From Tubulanus polymorphus (Eukaryota > Nemertea > Palaeonemertea > Tubulaniformes > Tubulanidae): a stretch of DNA of 64,000 nt. How positions within the stretch are numbered: position 1 is the first letter of the stretch; each line of letters opens with the position of its first letter. Both the position numbers and the translations under genes were made by a program. The DNA lies in contig NC_134025.1 of assembly GCF_964204645.1 (NCBI RefSeq), forward strand, positions 31,999,561 through 32,063,560, written 5' to 3'. Of the stretch, positions 1 to 12,843 are shown piece after piece. A model generated the notes under the pieces. The model did no database searches, was not told where the DNA came from, and was given only the letters and a program-made list of their open reading frames with translations.

Positions 1-3000
1 CTGAAGATGATTGACTCGATCTGAAATGATAGGTTAGGTAGACTGAACTGATTTCGAGTAGATGGACTGAAAGATACAGATTTTTCTTGCAAAATAGGGT
101 CCTAAAGATGATGAGTTCTATCTTAATTGATGGGTTAGGGTGTACTGAACTGATTTCAAATAGATAGGTTGAAAGAATCAGAATTTTCTTGCTGCTTTTG
201 GTTCTGAAGATGATGGATTTAATCTGAAAAGATGGGCTAAGGCGTATTGAACTGATTTCAAATAGATAGGTGGAAAGATTAAGAGTTTTCTGGCTATTTA
301 TGCTCCTGAAGATGATGGACTCGATCTGAAATGATAGGTTAAGGTAAACTGAACTGATTTCGAGTAGATGGACTGAAAGATACAAATTTTTCTTGCAAAA
401 TAGGGTCCTAAAGATGATGAATTCTATCTTAACTGATGGGTTAGGTTGAACTGAACTGATTTCAAATAGATAGGTAAAAAGAATCAGAATTTTCTGGCTG
501 CTTTTGGTTCTGAAGATGATGGATTCAATCTGAAAAGATGTGTTAAGGCGTATTGAACTGATTTAAAATAGATAGGTGGAAAGATTAAGAATTTTCTGGC
601 TATATGCTCCTGAAGATGATGGACTCGATCTGAAATGATAGGTTAAGGTAAACTGAACTGATTTCGAGTAGATGGACTGAAAGATACAGATTTTTCTTGC
701 AAAATAGGGTCCTAAAGATGATGAGTTCTATCTTAATTGATGGGTTAGGGTGTACTGAACTGATTTCAAATAGATAGGTGGAAAGATTAAGAATTTTCTG
801 GCTATTTATGCTCCTGAAGATGATGGACTCGATCTGAAATGATAGGTTAAGGTAAACTGAACTGATTTCGAGCAGATGGATTGAAAGATACAGATTTTTC
901 TTGCAAAATAGGGTCCTAAAGATGATGAATTCTATCTTAATTGATGGGTTAGGGTGTACTGAACTGATTTCAAATAGATAGGTTGAAAGAATCAGATTTT
1001 TCTGGCTGCCTTTGGTTCTCAAGATGATGGACTCAATCTGAAAAGATGGGCTAAGGCGTATTGAACTGATTTCAAATAGATAGGTGGAAAGATTAAGAAT
1101 TTTCTGGCTATTTATGCTCCTGAAGATGATGGACTCGATCTGAAATGATAGGTTAAGGTAAACTGAACTGATTTCGAGTAGATGGACTGAAAGATACAGA
1201 TTTTTCTTGCAAAATAGGGTCCTAAAGATGATGAATTCTATCTTAATTGATGGGTTAGGGTGAACTGAACTGATTTCAAATAGATAGGTGGATAGAATCA
1301 GAATTTTCTGGCTGCCTTTGGTTCTGAAGATGATGGACTCAATCTGAAAAGATGGGCTAAGGCGAATTGAACTGATTTCAAATAGATAGGTGGAAAGATT
1401 AAGAATTTTCTGGCTATTTATGCTCCTGAAGATGATGGACTCGATCTGAAATGATAGGTTAAGGTAAACTGAACTGATTTCGAGTAGATGGACTTAAAGA
1501 TACAGATTTTTCTTGCAAAATAGGGTCCTAAAGATGATGAGTTCTATCTTAATTGATGGGTTAGGGTGTACTGAACTGATTTCAAATAGATAGGTTGAAA
1601 GATTAAGAATTTTCTGGCTATTTATGCTCCTGAAGATGATGGACTCGATCTGAAATGATAGGTTAAGGTAAACTGAACTGATTTCGAGCAGATGGACTGA
1701 AAGATACAGATTTTTCTTGCAAAATAGGGTCCTAAAGATGATGAATTCTATCTTAATTGATGGGTTAGGGTGAACTGAACTGATTTCAAATAGATAGGTG
1801 GAAAGAATCAGAATTTTCTGGCTGCCTTTGGTTCTGAAGATGATGGACTCAATCTGAAAAGATGGGCTAAGGCGTATTGAACTGATTTCAAATAGATAGG
1901 TGTAAAGATTAAGAATTTTCTGGCTATTTATGCTCCTGAAGATGAAGGACTCGATCTGAAATGATAGGTTAAGGTAAACTGAACTGATTTCGAGTAGATG
2001 GACTGAAAGATACAGATTTTTCTTGCAAAATAGGGTCCTAAAGATGATGAATTCTATCTTAATTGATGGGTTAGGGTGAACTGAACTGATTTCAAATAGA
2101 TAGGTTGAAAGAATCAGAATTTTATGGCTGCTTTTGGTTCTGAAGATGATGGATTCAATCTGAAAAGATGGGCTAAGGCGTATTGAACTGATTTCAAATA
2201 GATAGGTGGAAAGATTAAGAATTTTCTGGCTATTTATGCTCCTGAAGATGATGGACTCGATCTGAAATGATAGGTTAAGGTAAACTGAATTGATTTCGAG
2301 TAGATGGACTGAAAGATACAGATTTTTCTTGCAAAATAGGGTCCTAAAGATGATGAATTCTATCTTAATTGATGGGTTAGGGTGTACTGAACTGATTTCA
2401 AATAGATAGGTTGAAAGAATCAGAATTTTCTGGCTGCTTTTGGTTCTGAAGATGATGGATTCAATCTGAAAAGATGTGTTAAGGCGTATTGAACTGATTT
2501 AAAATAGATAGGTGGAACGATTATGAATTTTCTGGCTATTTATGCTCCTGAAGATGATGGACTCGATCTGAAATGATAGGTTAAGGTAAACTGAACTGAT
2601 TTCGAGTAGATGGACTGAAAGATACAGATTTTTCTTGCAAAATAGGGTCCTAAAGATGATGAATTCTATCTTAATTGATGGGTTAGGGTGAACTGAACTG
2701 ATTTCAAATAGATAGGTTAAAAGAATCAGAATTTTCTGGCTGCTTTTGGTTCTGAAGATGATGGATTCAATCTGAAAAGATGGGCTAAGGCGTATTGAAC
2801 TGATTTCAAATAGATAGGTGGAAAGATTAAGAATTTTCTGGCTATTTATGCTCCTGAAGATGATGGACTCAATCTGAAATGATAGGTTAAGGTAAACTGA
2901 ACTGATTTCGAGTAGATGGACTGAAAGATACAGATTTTTCTTGCAAAATAGGGTCCTAAAGATGATGAATTCTATCTTAATTGATGGGTTAGGGTGTACT

Positions 3001-3159
3001 GAACTGATTTCAAATAGATAGGTTGAAAGAATCAGAATTTTCTGGCTGCTTTTGGTTCTGAAGATGATGGATTCAATCTGAAAAGATGTGTTAAGGCGTA
3101 TTGAACTGATTTCAAATAGATAGGTGCAAAGATTAAGAATTTTCTAGCTATTGATGCTC
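1..3159 (+). repeat. Macro-unit 1 (3,159 bp, cut by window start or shortened)
   Basis: It begins with the rare A variant and is nearly identical to the next unit: 1 to about 1.2 kb matches at an offset of 3159, about 1.45-2.0 kb at 3465, and about 1.9-3.16 kb at 4689. Relative to the next unit it lacks 306 plus 1224 bp, which are 3 and 12 monomers. An example of a single-base difference is GACTTAAAG at about 1488 against GACTGAAAG at about 4647. Confidence 0.8.
711..812 (+). repeat. B/C hybrid monomer (exemplar)
   Basis: This 102-bp monomer starts as B (CCTAAAGATGATGAGTTC, then GGGTTAGGGTG) and ends as C (GGTGGAAAGATTAAG, then CTATTTATGCT). It is followed directly by A, so the local unit is a 204-bp dimer, A-(B/C), instead of the trimer. 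The switch lies within the stretch CTGATTTCAAATAGATAGGT that B and C share. Similar hybrids recur many times, for example near 1517, 3870, 8573, 13250, 19370 and 26300. Most, not all, carry GAGTTC rather than GAATTC, so many probably descend from one founder. Confidence 0.85.
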
Positions 3160-6100
3160 CTGAAGATGATTGACTCGATCTGAAATGATAGGTTAGGTAG
3201 ACTGAACTGATTTCGAGTAGATGGACTGAAAGATACAGATTTTTCTTGCAAAATAGGGTCCTAAAGATGATGAGTTCTATCTTAATTGATGGGTTAGGGT
3301 GTACTGAACTGATTTCAAATAGATAGGTTGAAAGAATCAGAATTTTCTTGCTGCTTTTGGTTCTGAAGATGATGGATTTAATCTGAAAAGATGGGCTAAG
3401 GCGTATTGAACTGATTTCAAATAGATAGGTGGAAAGATTAAGAGTTTTCTGGCTATTTATGCTCCTGAAGATGATGGACTCGATCTGAAATGATAGGTTA
3501 AGGTAAACTGAACTGATTTCGAGTAGATGGACTGAAAGATACAAATTTTTCTTGCAAAATAGGGTCCTAAAGATGATGAATTCTATCTTAACTGATGGGT
3601 TAGGTTGAACTGAACTGATTTCAAATAGATAGGTAAAAAGAATCAGAATTTTCTGGCTGCTTTTGGTTCTGAAGATGATGGATTCAATCTGAAAAGATGT
3701 GTTAAGGCGTATTGAACTGATTTAAAATAGATAGGTGGAAAGATTAAGAATTTTCTGGCTATATGCTCCTGAAGATGATGGACTCGATCTGAAATGATAG
3801 GTTAAGGTAAACTGAACTGATTTCGAGTAGATGGACTGAAAGATACAGATTTTTCTTGCAAAATAGGGTCCTAAAGATGATGAGTTCTATCTTAATTGAT
3901 GGGTTAGGGTGAACTGAACTGATTTCAAATAGATAGGTGGAAAGATTAAGAATTTTCTGGCTATTTATGCTCCTGAAGATGATGGACTCGATCTGAAATG
4001 ATAGGTTAAGGTAAACTGAACTGATTTCGAGCAGATGGATTGAAAGATACAGATTTTTCTTGCAAAATAGGGTCCTAAAGATGATGAATTCTATCTTAAT
4101 TGATGGGTTAGGGTGTACTGAACTGATTTCAAATAGATAGGTTGAAAGAATCAGATTTTTCTGGCTGCCTTTGGTTCTCAAGATGATGGACTCAATCTGA
4201 AAAGATGGGCTAAGGCGTATTGAACTGATTTCAAATAGATAGGTGGAAAGATTAAGAATTTTCTGGCTATTTATGCTCCTGAAGATGATGGACTCGATCT
4301 GAAATGATAGGTTAAGGTAAACTGAACTGATTTCGAGTAGATGGACTGAAAGATACAGATTTTTCTTGCAAAATAGGGTCCTAAAGATGATGAATTCTAT
4401 CTTAATTGATGGGTTAGGGTGAACTGAACTGATTTCAAATAGATAGGTGGATAGAATCAGAATTTTCTGGCTGCCTTTGGTTCTGAAGATGATGGACTCA
4501 ATCTGAAAAGATGGGCTAAGGCGAATTGAACTGATTTCAAATAGATAGGTGGAAAGATTAAGAATTTTCTGGCTATTTATGCTCCTGAAGATGATGGACT
4601 CGATCTGAAATGATAGGTTAAGGTAAACTGAACTGATTTCGAGTAGATGGACTGAAAGATACAGATTTTTCTTGCAAAATAGGGTCCTAAAGATGATGAA
4701 TTCTATCTTAATTGATGGGTTAGGGTGTACTGAACTGATTTCAAATAGATAGGTTGAAAGAATCAGAATTTTCTGGCTGCTTTTGGTTCTGAAGATGATG
4801 GATTCAATCTGAAAAGATGCGTTAAGGCGTATTGAACTGATTTCAAATAGATAGGTGGAAAGATTAAGAATTTTCTGGCTATTTATGCTCCTGAAGATGA
4901 TGGACTCGATCTGAAATGATAGGTTAAGGTAAACTGAACTGATTTCGAGTAGATGGACTTAAAGATGCAGATTTTTCTTGCAAAATAGGGTCCTAAAGAT
5001 GATGAGTTCTATCTTAATTGATGGGTTAGGGTGTACTGAACTGATTTCAAATAGATAGGTTGAAAGATTAAGAATTTTCTGGCTATTTATGCTCCTGAAG
5101 ATGATGGACTCGATCTGAAATGATAGGTTAAGGTAAACTGAACTGATTTCGAGCAGATGGACTGAAAGATACAGATTTTTCTTGCAAAATAGGGTCCTAA
5201 AGATGATGAATTCTATCTTAATTGATGGGTTAGGGTGAACTGAACTGATTTCAAATAGATAGGTGGAAAGAATCAGAATTTTCTGGCTGCCTTTGGTTCT
5301 AAAGATGATGGACTCAATCTGAAAAGATGGGCTAAGGCGTATTGAACTGATTTCAAATAGATAGGTGTAAAGATTAAGAATTTTCTGGCTATTTATGCTC
5401 CTGAAGATGAAGGACTCGATCTGAAATGATAGGTTAAGGTAAACTGAACTGATTTCGAGTAGATGGACTGAAAGATACAGATTTTGCTTGCAAAATAGGG
5501 TCCTAAAGATGATGAATTCTATCTTAATTGATGGGTTAGGGTGAACTGAACTGATTTCAAATAGATAGGTTGAAAGAATCAGAATTTTCTGGCTGCTTTT
5601 GGTTCTGAAGATGATGGATTCAATCTGAAAAGATGTGTTAAGGCGTATTGAACTGATTTCAAATAGATAGGTGGAAAGAATCAGAATTTTCTGGCTATTT
5701 ATGCTCCTGAAGATGATAAACTCGATCTGAAATGATAGGTTAAGGTAAACTGAATTGATTTCGAGTAGATGGACTGAAAGATACAGAATTTTCTTGCAAA
5801 ATAGGGTCCTAAAGATGATGAATTCTATCTTAATTGATGGGTTAGGGTGTACTGAACTGATTTCAAATAGATAGGTTGAAAGAATCAGAATTTTCTGGCT
5901 GCTTTTGGTTCTGAAGATGATGGATTCAATCTGAAAAGATGGGCTAAGGCGAATTGAACTGATTTCAAATAGATAGGTGGAAAGATTAAGAATTTTCTGG
6001 CTATTTATGCTCCTGAAGATGATGGACTCGATCTGAAATGATAGGTTAAGGTAAACTGAACTGATTTCGAGTAGATGGACTGAAAGATACAGATTTTTCT

Positions 6101-7848
6101 TGCAAAATAGGGTCCTAAAGATGATGAATTCTATCTTAATTGATGGGTTAGGGTGTACTGAACTGATTTCAAATAGATAGGTTGAAAGAATCAGAATTTT
6201 CTGGCTGCTTTTGGTTCTGAAGATGATGGATTCAATCTGAAAAGATGTGTTAAGGCGTATTGAACTGATTTAAAATAGATAGGTGGAAAGATTAAGAATT
6301 TTCTGGCTATTTATGCTCCTGAAGATGATGGACTCGATCTGAAATGATAGGTTAAGGTAAACTGAACTGATTTCGAGCAGATGGACTGAAAGATACAGAT
6401 TTTTCTTGCAAAATAGGGTCCTAAAGATGATGAATTCTATCTTAATTGATGGGTTAGGGTGAACTGAACTGATTTCAAATAGATAGGTGGAAAGAATCAG
6501 AATTTTCTGGCTGCCTTTGGTTCTGAAGATGATGGACTCAATCTGAAAAGATGGGCTAAGGCGTATTGAACTGATTTCAAATAGATAGGTGTAAAGATTA
6601 AGAATTTTCTGGCTATTTATGCTCCTGAAGATGAAGGACTCGATCTGAAATGATAGGTTAAGGTAAACTGAACTGATTTCGAGTAGATGGACTGAAAGAT
6701 ACAGATTTTTCTTGCAAAATAGGGTCCTAAAGATGATGAATTCTATCTTAATTGATGGGTTAGGGTGAACTGAACTGATTTCAAATAGATAGGTTGAAAG
6801 AATCAGAATTTTATGGCTGCTTTTGGTTCTGAAGATGATGGATTCAATCTGAAAAGATGGGCTAAGGCGTATTGAACTGATTTCAAATAGATAGGTGGAA
6901 AGATTAAGAATTTTCTGGCTATTTATGCTCCTGAAGATGATGGACTCGATCTGAAATGATAGGTTAAGGTAAACTGAATTGATTTCGAGTAGATGGACTG
7001 AAAGATACAGATTTTTCTTGCAAAATAGGGTCCTAAAGATGATGAATTCTATCTTAATTGATGGGTTAGGGTGTACTGAACTGATTTCAAATAGATAGGT
7101 TGAAAGAATCAGAATTTTCTGGCTGCTTTTGGTTCTGAAGATGATGGATTCAATCTGAAAAGATGTGTTAAGGCGTATTGAACTGATTTAAAATAGATAG
7201 GTGGAACGATTATGAATTTTCTGGCTATTTATGCTCCTGAAGATGATGGACTCGATCTGAAATGATAGGTTAAGGTAAACTGAACTGATTTCGAGTAGAT
7301 GGACTGAAAGATACAGATTTTTCTTGCAAAATAGGGTCCTAAAGATGATGAATTCTATCTTAATTGATGGGTTAGGGTGAACTGAACTGATTTCAAATAG
7401 ATAGGTTAAAAGAATCAGAATTTTCTGGCTGCTTTTGGTTCTGAAGATGATGGATTCAATCTGAAAAGATGGGCTAAGGCGTATTGAACTGATTTCAAAT
7501 AGATAGGTGGAAAGATTAAGAATTTTCTGGCTATTTATGCTCCTGAAGATGATGGACTCAATCTGAAATGATAGGTTAAGGTAAACTGAACTGATTTCGA
7601 GTAGATGGACTGAAAGATACAGATTTTTCTTGCAAAATAGGGTCCTAAAGATGATGAATTCTATCTTAATTGATGGGTTAGGGTGTACTGAACTGATTTC
7701 AAATAGATAGGTTGAAAGAATCAGAATTTTCTGGCTGCTTTTGGTTCTGAAGATGATGGATTCAATCTGAAAAGATGTGTTAAGGCGTATTGAACTGATT
7801 TCAAATAGATAGGTGCAAAGATTAAGAATTTTCTAGCTATTGATGCTC
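3160..7848 (+). repeat. Macro-unit 2 (4,689 bp)
   Basis: A 46-monomer unit (46 x 102 = 4692, minus 3). It begins with the rare A variant, and the next unit repeats it at an offset of 4689. It contains an internal duplication of 1224 bp: the rare GATGAAGGACTCG variant occurs at 5406 and again at 6630. The 2-bp deletion in C at about 3763 (TATATGCT for TATTTATGCT) is shared with units 1 and 3. Confidence 0.8.
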
Positions 7849-10800
7849 CTGAAGATGATTGACTCGATCTGAAATGATAGGTTAGGTAGACTGAACTGAT
7901 TTCGAGTAGATGGACTGAAAGATACAGATTTTTCTTGCAAAATAGGGTCCTAAAGATGATGAGTTCTATCTTAATTGATGGGTTAGGGTGTACTGAACTG
8001 ATTTCAAATAGATAGGTTGAAAGAATCAGAATTTTCTTGCTGCTTTTGGTTCTGAAGATGATGGATTTAATCTGAAAAGATGGGCTAAGGCGTATTGAAC
8101 TGATTTCAAATAGATAGGTGGAAAGATTAAGAGTTTTCTGGCTATTTATGCTCCTGAAGATGATGGACTCGATCTGAAATGATAGGTTAAGGTAAACTGA
8201 ACTGATTTCGAGTAGATGGACTGAAAGATACAAATTTTTCTTGCAAAATAGGGTCCTAAAGATGATGAATTCTATCTTAACTGATGGGTTAGGTTGAACT
8301 GAACTGATTTCAAATAGATAGGTAAAAAGAATCAGAATTTTCTGGCTGCTTTTGGTTCTGAAGATGATGGATTCAATCTGAAAAGATGTGTTAAGGCGTA
8401 TTGAACTGATTTAAAATAGATAGGTGGAAAGATTAAGAATTTTCTGGCTATATGCTCCTGAAGATGATGGACTCGATCTGAAATGATAGGTTAAGGTAAA
8501 CTGAACTGATTTCGAGTAGATGGACTGAAAGATACAGTTTTTTCTTGCAAAATAGGGTCCTAAAGATGATGAGTTCTATCTTAATTGATGGGTTAGGGTG
8601 TACTGAACTGATTTCAAATAGATAGGTGGAAAGATTAAGAATTTTCTGGCTATTTATGCTCCTGAAGATGATGGACTCGATCTGAAATGATAGGTTAAGG
8701 TAAACTGAACTGATTTCGAGCAGATGGATTGAAAGATACAGATTTTTCTTGCAAAATAGGGTCCTAAAGATGATGAATTCTATCTTAATTGATGGGTTAG
8801 GGTGTACTGAACTGATTTCAAATAGATAGGTTGAAAGAATCAGATTTTTCTGGCTGCCTTTGGTTCTCAAGATGATGGACTCAATCTGAAAAGATGGGCT
8901 AAGGCGTATTGAACTGATTTCAAATAGATAGGTGGAAAGATTAAGAATTTTCTGGCTATTTATGCTCCTGAAGATGATGGACTCGATCTGAAATGATAGG
9001 TTAAGGTAAACTGAACTGATTTCGAGTAGATGGACTGAAAGATACAGATTTTTCTTGCAAAATAGGGTCCTAAAGATGATGAATTCTATCTTAATTGATG
9101 GGTTAGGGTGAACTGAACTGATTTCAAATAGATAGGTGGATAGAATCAGAATTTTCTGGCTGCCTTTGGTTCTGAAGATGATGGACTCAATCTGAAAAGA
9201 TGGGCTAAGGCGAATTGAACTGATTTCAAATAGATAGGTGGAAAGATTAAGAATTTTCTGGCTATTTATGCTCCTGAAGATGATGGACTCGATCTGAAAT
9301 GATAGGTTAAGGTAAACTGAACTGATTTCGAGTAGATGGACTGAAAGATACAGATTTTTCTTGCAAAATAGGGTCCTAAAGATGATGAATTCTATCTTAA
9401 TTGATGGGTTAGGGTGTACTGAACTGATTTCAAATAGATAGGTTGAAAGAATCAGAATTTTCTGGCTGCTTTTGGTTCTGAAGATGATGGATTCAATCTG
9501 AAAAGATGCGTTAAGGCGTATTGAACTGATTTCAAATAGATAGGTGGAAAGATTAAGAATTTTCTGGCTATTTATGCTCCTGAAGATGATGGACTCGATC
9601 TGAAATGATAGGTTAAGGTAAACTGAACTGATTTCGAGTAGATGGACTTAAAGATGCAGATTTTTCTTGCAAAATAGGGTCCTAAAGATGATGAGTTCTA
9701 TCTTAATTGATGGGTTAGGGTGTACTGAACTGATTTCAAATAGATAGGTTGAAAGATTAAGAATTTTCTGGCTATTTATGCTCCTGAAGATGATGGACTC
9801 GATCTGAAATGATAGGTTAAGGTAAACTGAACTGATTTCGAGCAGATGGACTGAAAGATACAGATTTTTCTTGCAAAATAGGGTCCTAAAGATGATGAAT
9901 TCTATCTTAATTGATGGGTTAGGGTGAACTGAACTGATTTCAAATAGATAGGTGGAAAGAATCAGAATTTTCTGGCTGCCTTTGGTTCTGAAGATGATGG
10001 ACTCAATCTGAAAAGATGGGCTAAGGCGTATTGAACTGATTTCAAATAGATAGGTGTAAAGATTAAGAATTTTCTGGCTATTTATGCTCCTGAAGATGAA
10101 GGACTCGATCTGAAATGATAGGTTAAGGTAAACTGAACTGATTTCGAGTAGATGGACTGAAAGATACAGATTTTGCTTGCAAAATAGGGTCCTAAAGATG
10201 ATGAATTCTATCTTAATTGATGGGTTAGGGTGAACTGAACTGATTTCAAATAGATAGGTTGAAAGAATCAGAATTTTCTGGCTGCTTTTGGTTCTGAAGA
10301 TGATGGATTCAATCTGAAAAGATGTGTTAAGGCGTATTGAACTGATTTCAAATAGATAGGTGGAAAGAATCAGAATTTTCTGGCTGCTTTTGGTTCTGAA
10401 GATGATGGATTCAATCTGAAATGATGTGTTAAGGCGTATTGAACTGATTTCAAATAGATAGGTGGAAAGATTAAGAATTTTCTGGCTATTTATGCTCCTG
10501 AAGATGATAAACTCGATCTGAAATGATAGGTTAAGGTAAACTGAATTGATTTCGAGTAGATGGACTGAAAGATACAGATTTTTCTTGCAAAATAGGGTCC
10601 TAAAGATGATGAATTCTATCTTAATTGATGGGTTAGGGTGTACTGAACTGATTTCAAATAGATAGGTTGAAAGAATCAGAATTTTCTGGCTGCTTTTGGT
10701 TCTGAAGATGATGGATTCAATCTGAAAAGATGTGTTAAGGCGTATTGAACTGATTTCAAATAGATAGGTGGAAAGATTAAGAATTTTCTGGCTATTTATG

Positions 10801-12843
10801 CTCCTGAAGATGATGGACTCGATCTGAAATGATAGGTTAAGGTAAACTGAACTGATTTCGAGCAGATGGACTGAAAGATACAGATTTTTCTTGCAAAATA
10901 GGGTCCTAAAGATGATGAATTCTATCTTAATTGATGGGTTAGGGTGTACTGAACTGATTTCAAATAGATAGGTTGAAAGAATCAAAATTTTCTGGCTGCC
11001 TTTGGTTCTCAAGATGATGGACTCAATCTGAAAAGATGGGCTAAGGCGTATTGAACTGATTTCAAATAGATAGGTGGAAAGATTAAGAATTTTCTGGCTA
11101 TTTATGCTCCTGAAGATGATGGACTCGATCTGAAATGATAGGTTAAGGTAAACTGAACTGATTTCGAGTAGATGGACTGAAAGATACAGATTTTTCTTGC
11201 AAAATAGGGTCCTAAAGATGATGAATTCTATCTTAATTGATGGGTTAGGGTGAACTGAACTGATTTCAAATAGATAGGTGGATAGAATCAGAATTTTCTG
11301 GCTGCCTTTGGTTCTGAAGATGATGGACTCAATCTGAAAAGATGGGCTAAGGCGAATTGAACTGATTTCAAATAGATAGGTGGAAAGATTAAGAATTTTC
11401 TGGCTATTTATGCTCCTGAAGATGATGGACTCAATCTGAAATGATAGGTTAAGGTAAACTGAACTGATTTCGAGTAGATGGACTTAAAGATACAGATTTT
11501 TCTTGCAAAATAGGGTCCTAAAGATGATGAGTTCTATCTTAATTGATGGGTTAGGGTGTACTGAACTGATTTCAAATAGATAGGTTGAAAGATTAAGAAT
11601 TTTCTGGCTATTTATGCTCCTGAAGATGATGGACTCGATCTGAAATGATAGGTTAAGGTAAACTGAACTGATTTCGAGCAGATGGACTGAAAGATACAGA
11701 TTTTTCTTGCAAAATAGGGTCCTAAAGATGATGAATTCTATCTTAATTGATGGGTTAGGGTGAACTGAACTGATTTCAAATAGATAGGTGGAAAGAATCA
11801 GAATTTTCTGGCTGCCTTTGGTTCTGAAGATGATGGACTCAATCTGAAAAGATGGGCTAAGGCGTATTGAACTGATTTCAAATAGATAGGTGTAAAGATT
11901 AAGAATTTTCTGGCTATTTATGCTCCTGAAGATGAAGGACTCGATCTGAAATGATAGGTTAAGGTAAACTGAACTGATTTCGAGTAGATGGACTGAAAGA
12001 TACAGATTTTTCTTGCAAAATAGGGTCCTAAAGATGATGAGTTCTATCTTAATTGATGGGTTAGGGTGAACTGAACTGATTTCAAATAGATAGGTTGAAA
12101 GAATCAGAATTTTATGGCTGCTTTTGGTTCTGAAGATGATGGATTCAATCTGAAAAGATGGGCTAAGGCGTATTGAACTGATTTCAAATAGATAGGTGGA
12201 AAGATTAAGAATTTTCTGGCTATTTATGCTCCTGAAGATGATGGACTCGATCTGAAATGATAGGTTAAGGTAAACTGAATTGATTTCGAGTAGATGGATT
12301 GATAGATACAGATTTTTCTTGCAAAATAGGGTCCTAAAGATGATGAATTCTATCTTAATTGATCGGTTAGGGTGTACTGAACTGATTTCAAATAGATAGG
12401 TTGAAAGAATCAGAATTTTCTGGCTGCTTTTGGTTCTGAAGATGATGGATTCAATCTGAAAAGATGTGTTAAGGCGTATTGAACTGATTTAAAATAGATA
12501 GGTGGAAAGATTCAGAATTTTCTGGCTATTTATGCTCCTGAAGATGATGGACTCGATCTGAAATGATAGGTTAAGGTAAACTGAACTGATTTCGAGTAGA
12601 TGGACTGAAAGATACAGATTTTTCTTGCAAAATAGGGTCCTAAAGATGATGAATTCTATCTTAATTGATGGGTTAGGGTGAACTGAACTGATTTCAAATA
12701 GATAGGTTAAAAGAATCAGAATTTTCTGGCTGCTTTTGGTTCTGAAGATGATGGATTCAATCTGAAAAGATGGGCTAAGGCGTATTGAACTGATTTCAAA
12801 TAGATAGGTGGAAAGATTAAGAATTTTCTGGCTATTTATGCTC
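7849..12843 (+). repeat. Macro-unit 3 (4,995 bp)
   Basis: 49 monomers less 3 bp. The first part matches unit 2 at an offset of 4689. It has a C-type tandem doublet at about 10337-10440, where one monomer ends like B and is followed by another C, which unit 2 lacks. The segment 9.65-11.0 kb reappears at 14.34-15.70 kb at an offset of 4689, and 12.49-12.94 kb at 17.48-17.93 kb at an offset of 4995. Confidence 0.8.
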